From an uncultured Alphaproteobacteria bacterium (GTDB lineage Bacteria > Pseudomonadota > Alphaproteobacteria > HIMB59): a stretch of 64,000 nt of DNA. Below, in pieces: positions 63,007 to 64,000 of this stretch. The position numbers and the translations under genes were made by a program. Location of the stretch: the NCBI GenBank assembly GCA_902518505.1, contig CABYGG010000004.1, positions 1 to 64,000 on the forward strand, given 5' to 3'. The notes beneath the pieces were generated by a model, which was not told the DNA's origin, ran no database searches, and was given only the letters and a program-made list of their open reading frames with translations. The stretch's first letter is position 1. Every line of letters starts with the position of its first letter.

Positions 63007-63732
63007 TTAATCTTCCCAATTAAAACGATTGAAAGATTTAAAAATTTCAAATATTCCTCTTTCCCATTGTTTAGATATGTATTGATAATCTTCATCATTA
63101 ATTTCAAGAGATTGTTGGTAAACTATTTTTGATAAATTATTTTTATAAACAACTAAGTCGATTGGAGGACCAACAGATAAATCTGCTTTCATTGTACTGT
63201 CCATACTTATTAACGCACATCTTGCTGCATCCCCAAGATAAGTGTCTGACTTTACAACCCTGTCTAATATAGGCTTACCATACTTTATTTCTCCAATGAC
63301 AAGGTAAGGTTTGAATTCACTTGATTTAATAAAGTTACCCTGCGGGTAAACCAAATATAATTCTGACTCTTGATCTTTTATATGACCACCAACTATAAAT
63401 GTAGAACCTAATTCAATAGTTTCTTGATTAATACCGTCTGGTGATGAGTGTTTAACATTCAATCTTCCAATGTATTTAGCAATTTCATTTAAACTATATA
63501 AATTATTTAAATTATTCCCGTTTTTATCATCCTCTAAATCTTTTCCAATTGAATTAAAAACTGCTTGAGAAGTAGCTAAGTTTCCCGATGTTAAAATTAT
63601 AATATTTCTATCGATGCCATTATGGACATGCATTTTAGAGTAAGAATTAAAGTTATCTAAACCCGCATTTGTTCTTCTATCAGATGCAAAAACCATCCCT
63701 TCGTTTACTTTAATTCCTACACAATAAGTCAT
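63007..63732 (-). CDS. Proteasome-type protease, Anbu family (COG3484)
   Basis: 241-residue Ntn-hydrolase of the Anbu (ancestral beta subunit) group, related to HslV and the proteasome beta subunit. After Met removal the N-terminus would be the nucleophile Thr (TYCVGIKVNEGMVFASDRRTNAG), with the family Asp18 and Lys33 (numbering with Met) in place; SKMHVH and LTSGNLATSQAV match Anbu. Homologues usually sit with a circularly permuted ATP-grasp protein, an alpha-E protein and a transglutaminase-like protein; the ATP-grasp gene starts divergently at 63838. The partner regulatory ATPase and physiological substrate are not known. Confidence 0.92.
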   Translation of the reverse strand: MTYCVGIKVNEGMVFASDRRTNAGLDNFNSYSKMHVHNGIDRNIIILTSGNLATSQAVFNSIGKDLEDDKNGNNLNNLYSLNEIAKYIGRLNVKHSSPDGINQETIELGSTFIVGGHIKDQESELYLVYPQGNFIKSSEFKPYLVIGEIKYGKPILDRVVKSDTYLGDAARCALISMDSTMKADLSVGPPIDLVVYKNNLSKIVYQQSLEINDEDYQYISKQWERGIFEIFKSFNRFNWED

Positions 63733-63837
63733 ATTTTAATTAAATAGCTAATTTTTTAAAAATACAAACGAATATTTACATACCTTTAATCTAAACTATG
63801 CATAACTATTAACAGGCATTTATAGTATTTTTAAACA

Positions 63838-64000
63838 GTGAGTATAAATTGGAAAAATTACAATTCAAATAACAGTTATGATGAGTATTTAACTCCTGAA
63901 AAAAGTCTCAGAAAAGAGGCTAAAGTAATTTCTAAAATATTAAATAGTTACTCAGTCAAAGATTTAGAAAGAATTGAACAAAATTGTCAAAGCACAATAA
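63838..64000 (+). CDS. Circularly permuted ATP-grasp protein (COG2308), N-terminal part
   Basis: Frame from a GTG at 63838 that runs off the window. The 54 visible residues contain SYDEYLTPEKSLRKEAKVI and YSVKDLERIEQNCQ, which match the N-terminus of the circularly permuted ATP-grasp family linked to Anbu operons, thought to form amide bonds. The 105-bp gap to the Anbu gene is the shared divergent promoter region. The call rests on a short segment plus context. Confidence 0.7.
   Translation, partial: MSINWKNYNSNNSYDEYLTPEKSLRKEAKVISKILNSYSVKDLERIEQNCQSTI

Noticed and set aside
1..64000. CRISPR arrays, insertion sequences, prophage or integrase genes
   Set aside because: No regularly spaced repeats, transposase or integrase motifs, or phage structural genes were seen; the tRNA genes show no flanking attachment-site duplication or adjacent integrase.

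Overview
The window is an AT-rich (roughly 30% GC by eye), very densely packed piece of a bacterial chromosome. Gene content and order point to a streamlined, free-living, probably marine alphaproteobacterium, of the SAR11 / HIMB59-AEGEAN-169 kind. Alphaproteobacterial signatures are mutY-ccrM-rnhB linkage with a CcrM-type (GANTC) methylase, petABC, prs-rplY-pth-ychF, uvrC-pgsA-moaD-moaE, rpsU beside COQ9, pyk beside a DUF1244 protein, the three-gene pntAA-pntAB-pntB transhydrogenase, and an Anbu-type proteasome homologue beside a circularly permuted ATP-grasp gene. The exact clade cannot be settled from the sequence alone. I see no insertion sequence, prophage, integrase or CRISPR array, and no gene-free stretch longer than 300 bases (the longest is 60848-61106, which holds a candidate RNA gene).

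Layout. 1-5484: DNA repair and modification (mutY, truncated by the window edge; ccrM; rnhB), moaB, a soluble lytic transglycosylase and a degenerate family-4 uracil-DNA glycosylase homologue. 5483-11001: TPR protein, ispE, tRNA-Gln, Uup-type ABC-F ATPase, a shortened CCA-adding-enzyme homologue, trmL. 11059-13586: petABC (cytochrome bc1). 13576-19354 (minus strand): ychF, pth, rplY, prs, pgeF, a MidA-like methyltransferase, lgt. 19588-21625: YbjN-like protein, proC, a TetR/COQ9-like protein, csaA. 21628-23953: sensor kinase, response regulator and MarR-type regulator, resembling the petP-petR module. 24013-28942: ilvE, molybdopterin synthase (moaD, moaE), pgsA, uvrC, a LysR regulator. 28939-35213: a 58-aa NDUFS6-like zinc-finger protein, htpG, leucyl aminopeptidase, a lipoprotein transglycosylase, gshA-gshB. 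35202-46414: AsmA-like protein, Ca/cation antiporter, uvrB, aminotransferase, pyk, DUF1244, pepF, ABC1 kinase. 46511-50288: pnt operon, rpsU, COQ9. 50383-54884: a small exported protein, then aldehyde dehydrogenase, a glutamine-synthetase-like ligase and an iron alcohol dehydrogenase, which together look like a gamma-glutamyl amine or amino-alcohol catabolic set. 54881-60847: inositol-phosphatase-family enzyme, FrnE-like thioredoxin-fold protein, BASS transporter, beta-hydroxyacid dehydrogenase, thioesterase, LhgO-like oxidase, Bcp peroxiredoxin. 60952-64000: a candidate structured RNA, a small exported protein, tRNA-Thr, small membrane proteins, a methyltransferase, a 26-residue peptide with nine cysteines, the Anbu protease and the start of its ATP-grasp partner.

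How it works together. Most of the window is core housekeeping: quinol oxidation and proton-driven NADPH supply (petABC, pntAA/AB/B), glutathione synthesis, nucleotide excision repair (uvrB, uvrC), ribosome and tRNA upkeep, and cell-wall and lipoprotein maturation. The less understood parts are at the right end (Anbu neighbourhood, Cys-rich micro-ORF, orphan structured RNA), the ALDH/GS-like/Fe-ADH trio, and several reduced proteins (UDG-like, CCA-like, one-cysteine Bcp) that fit genome streamlining. Packing is extreme: seven of the eleven convergent gene pairs share one 4-bp stop tetranucleotide, and one divergent pair has overlapping start codons.
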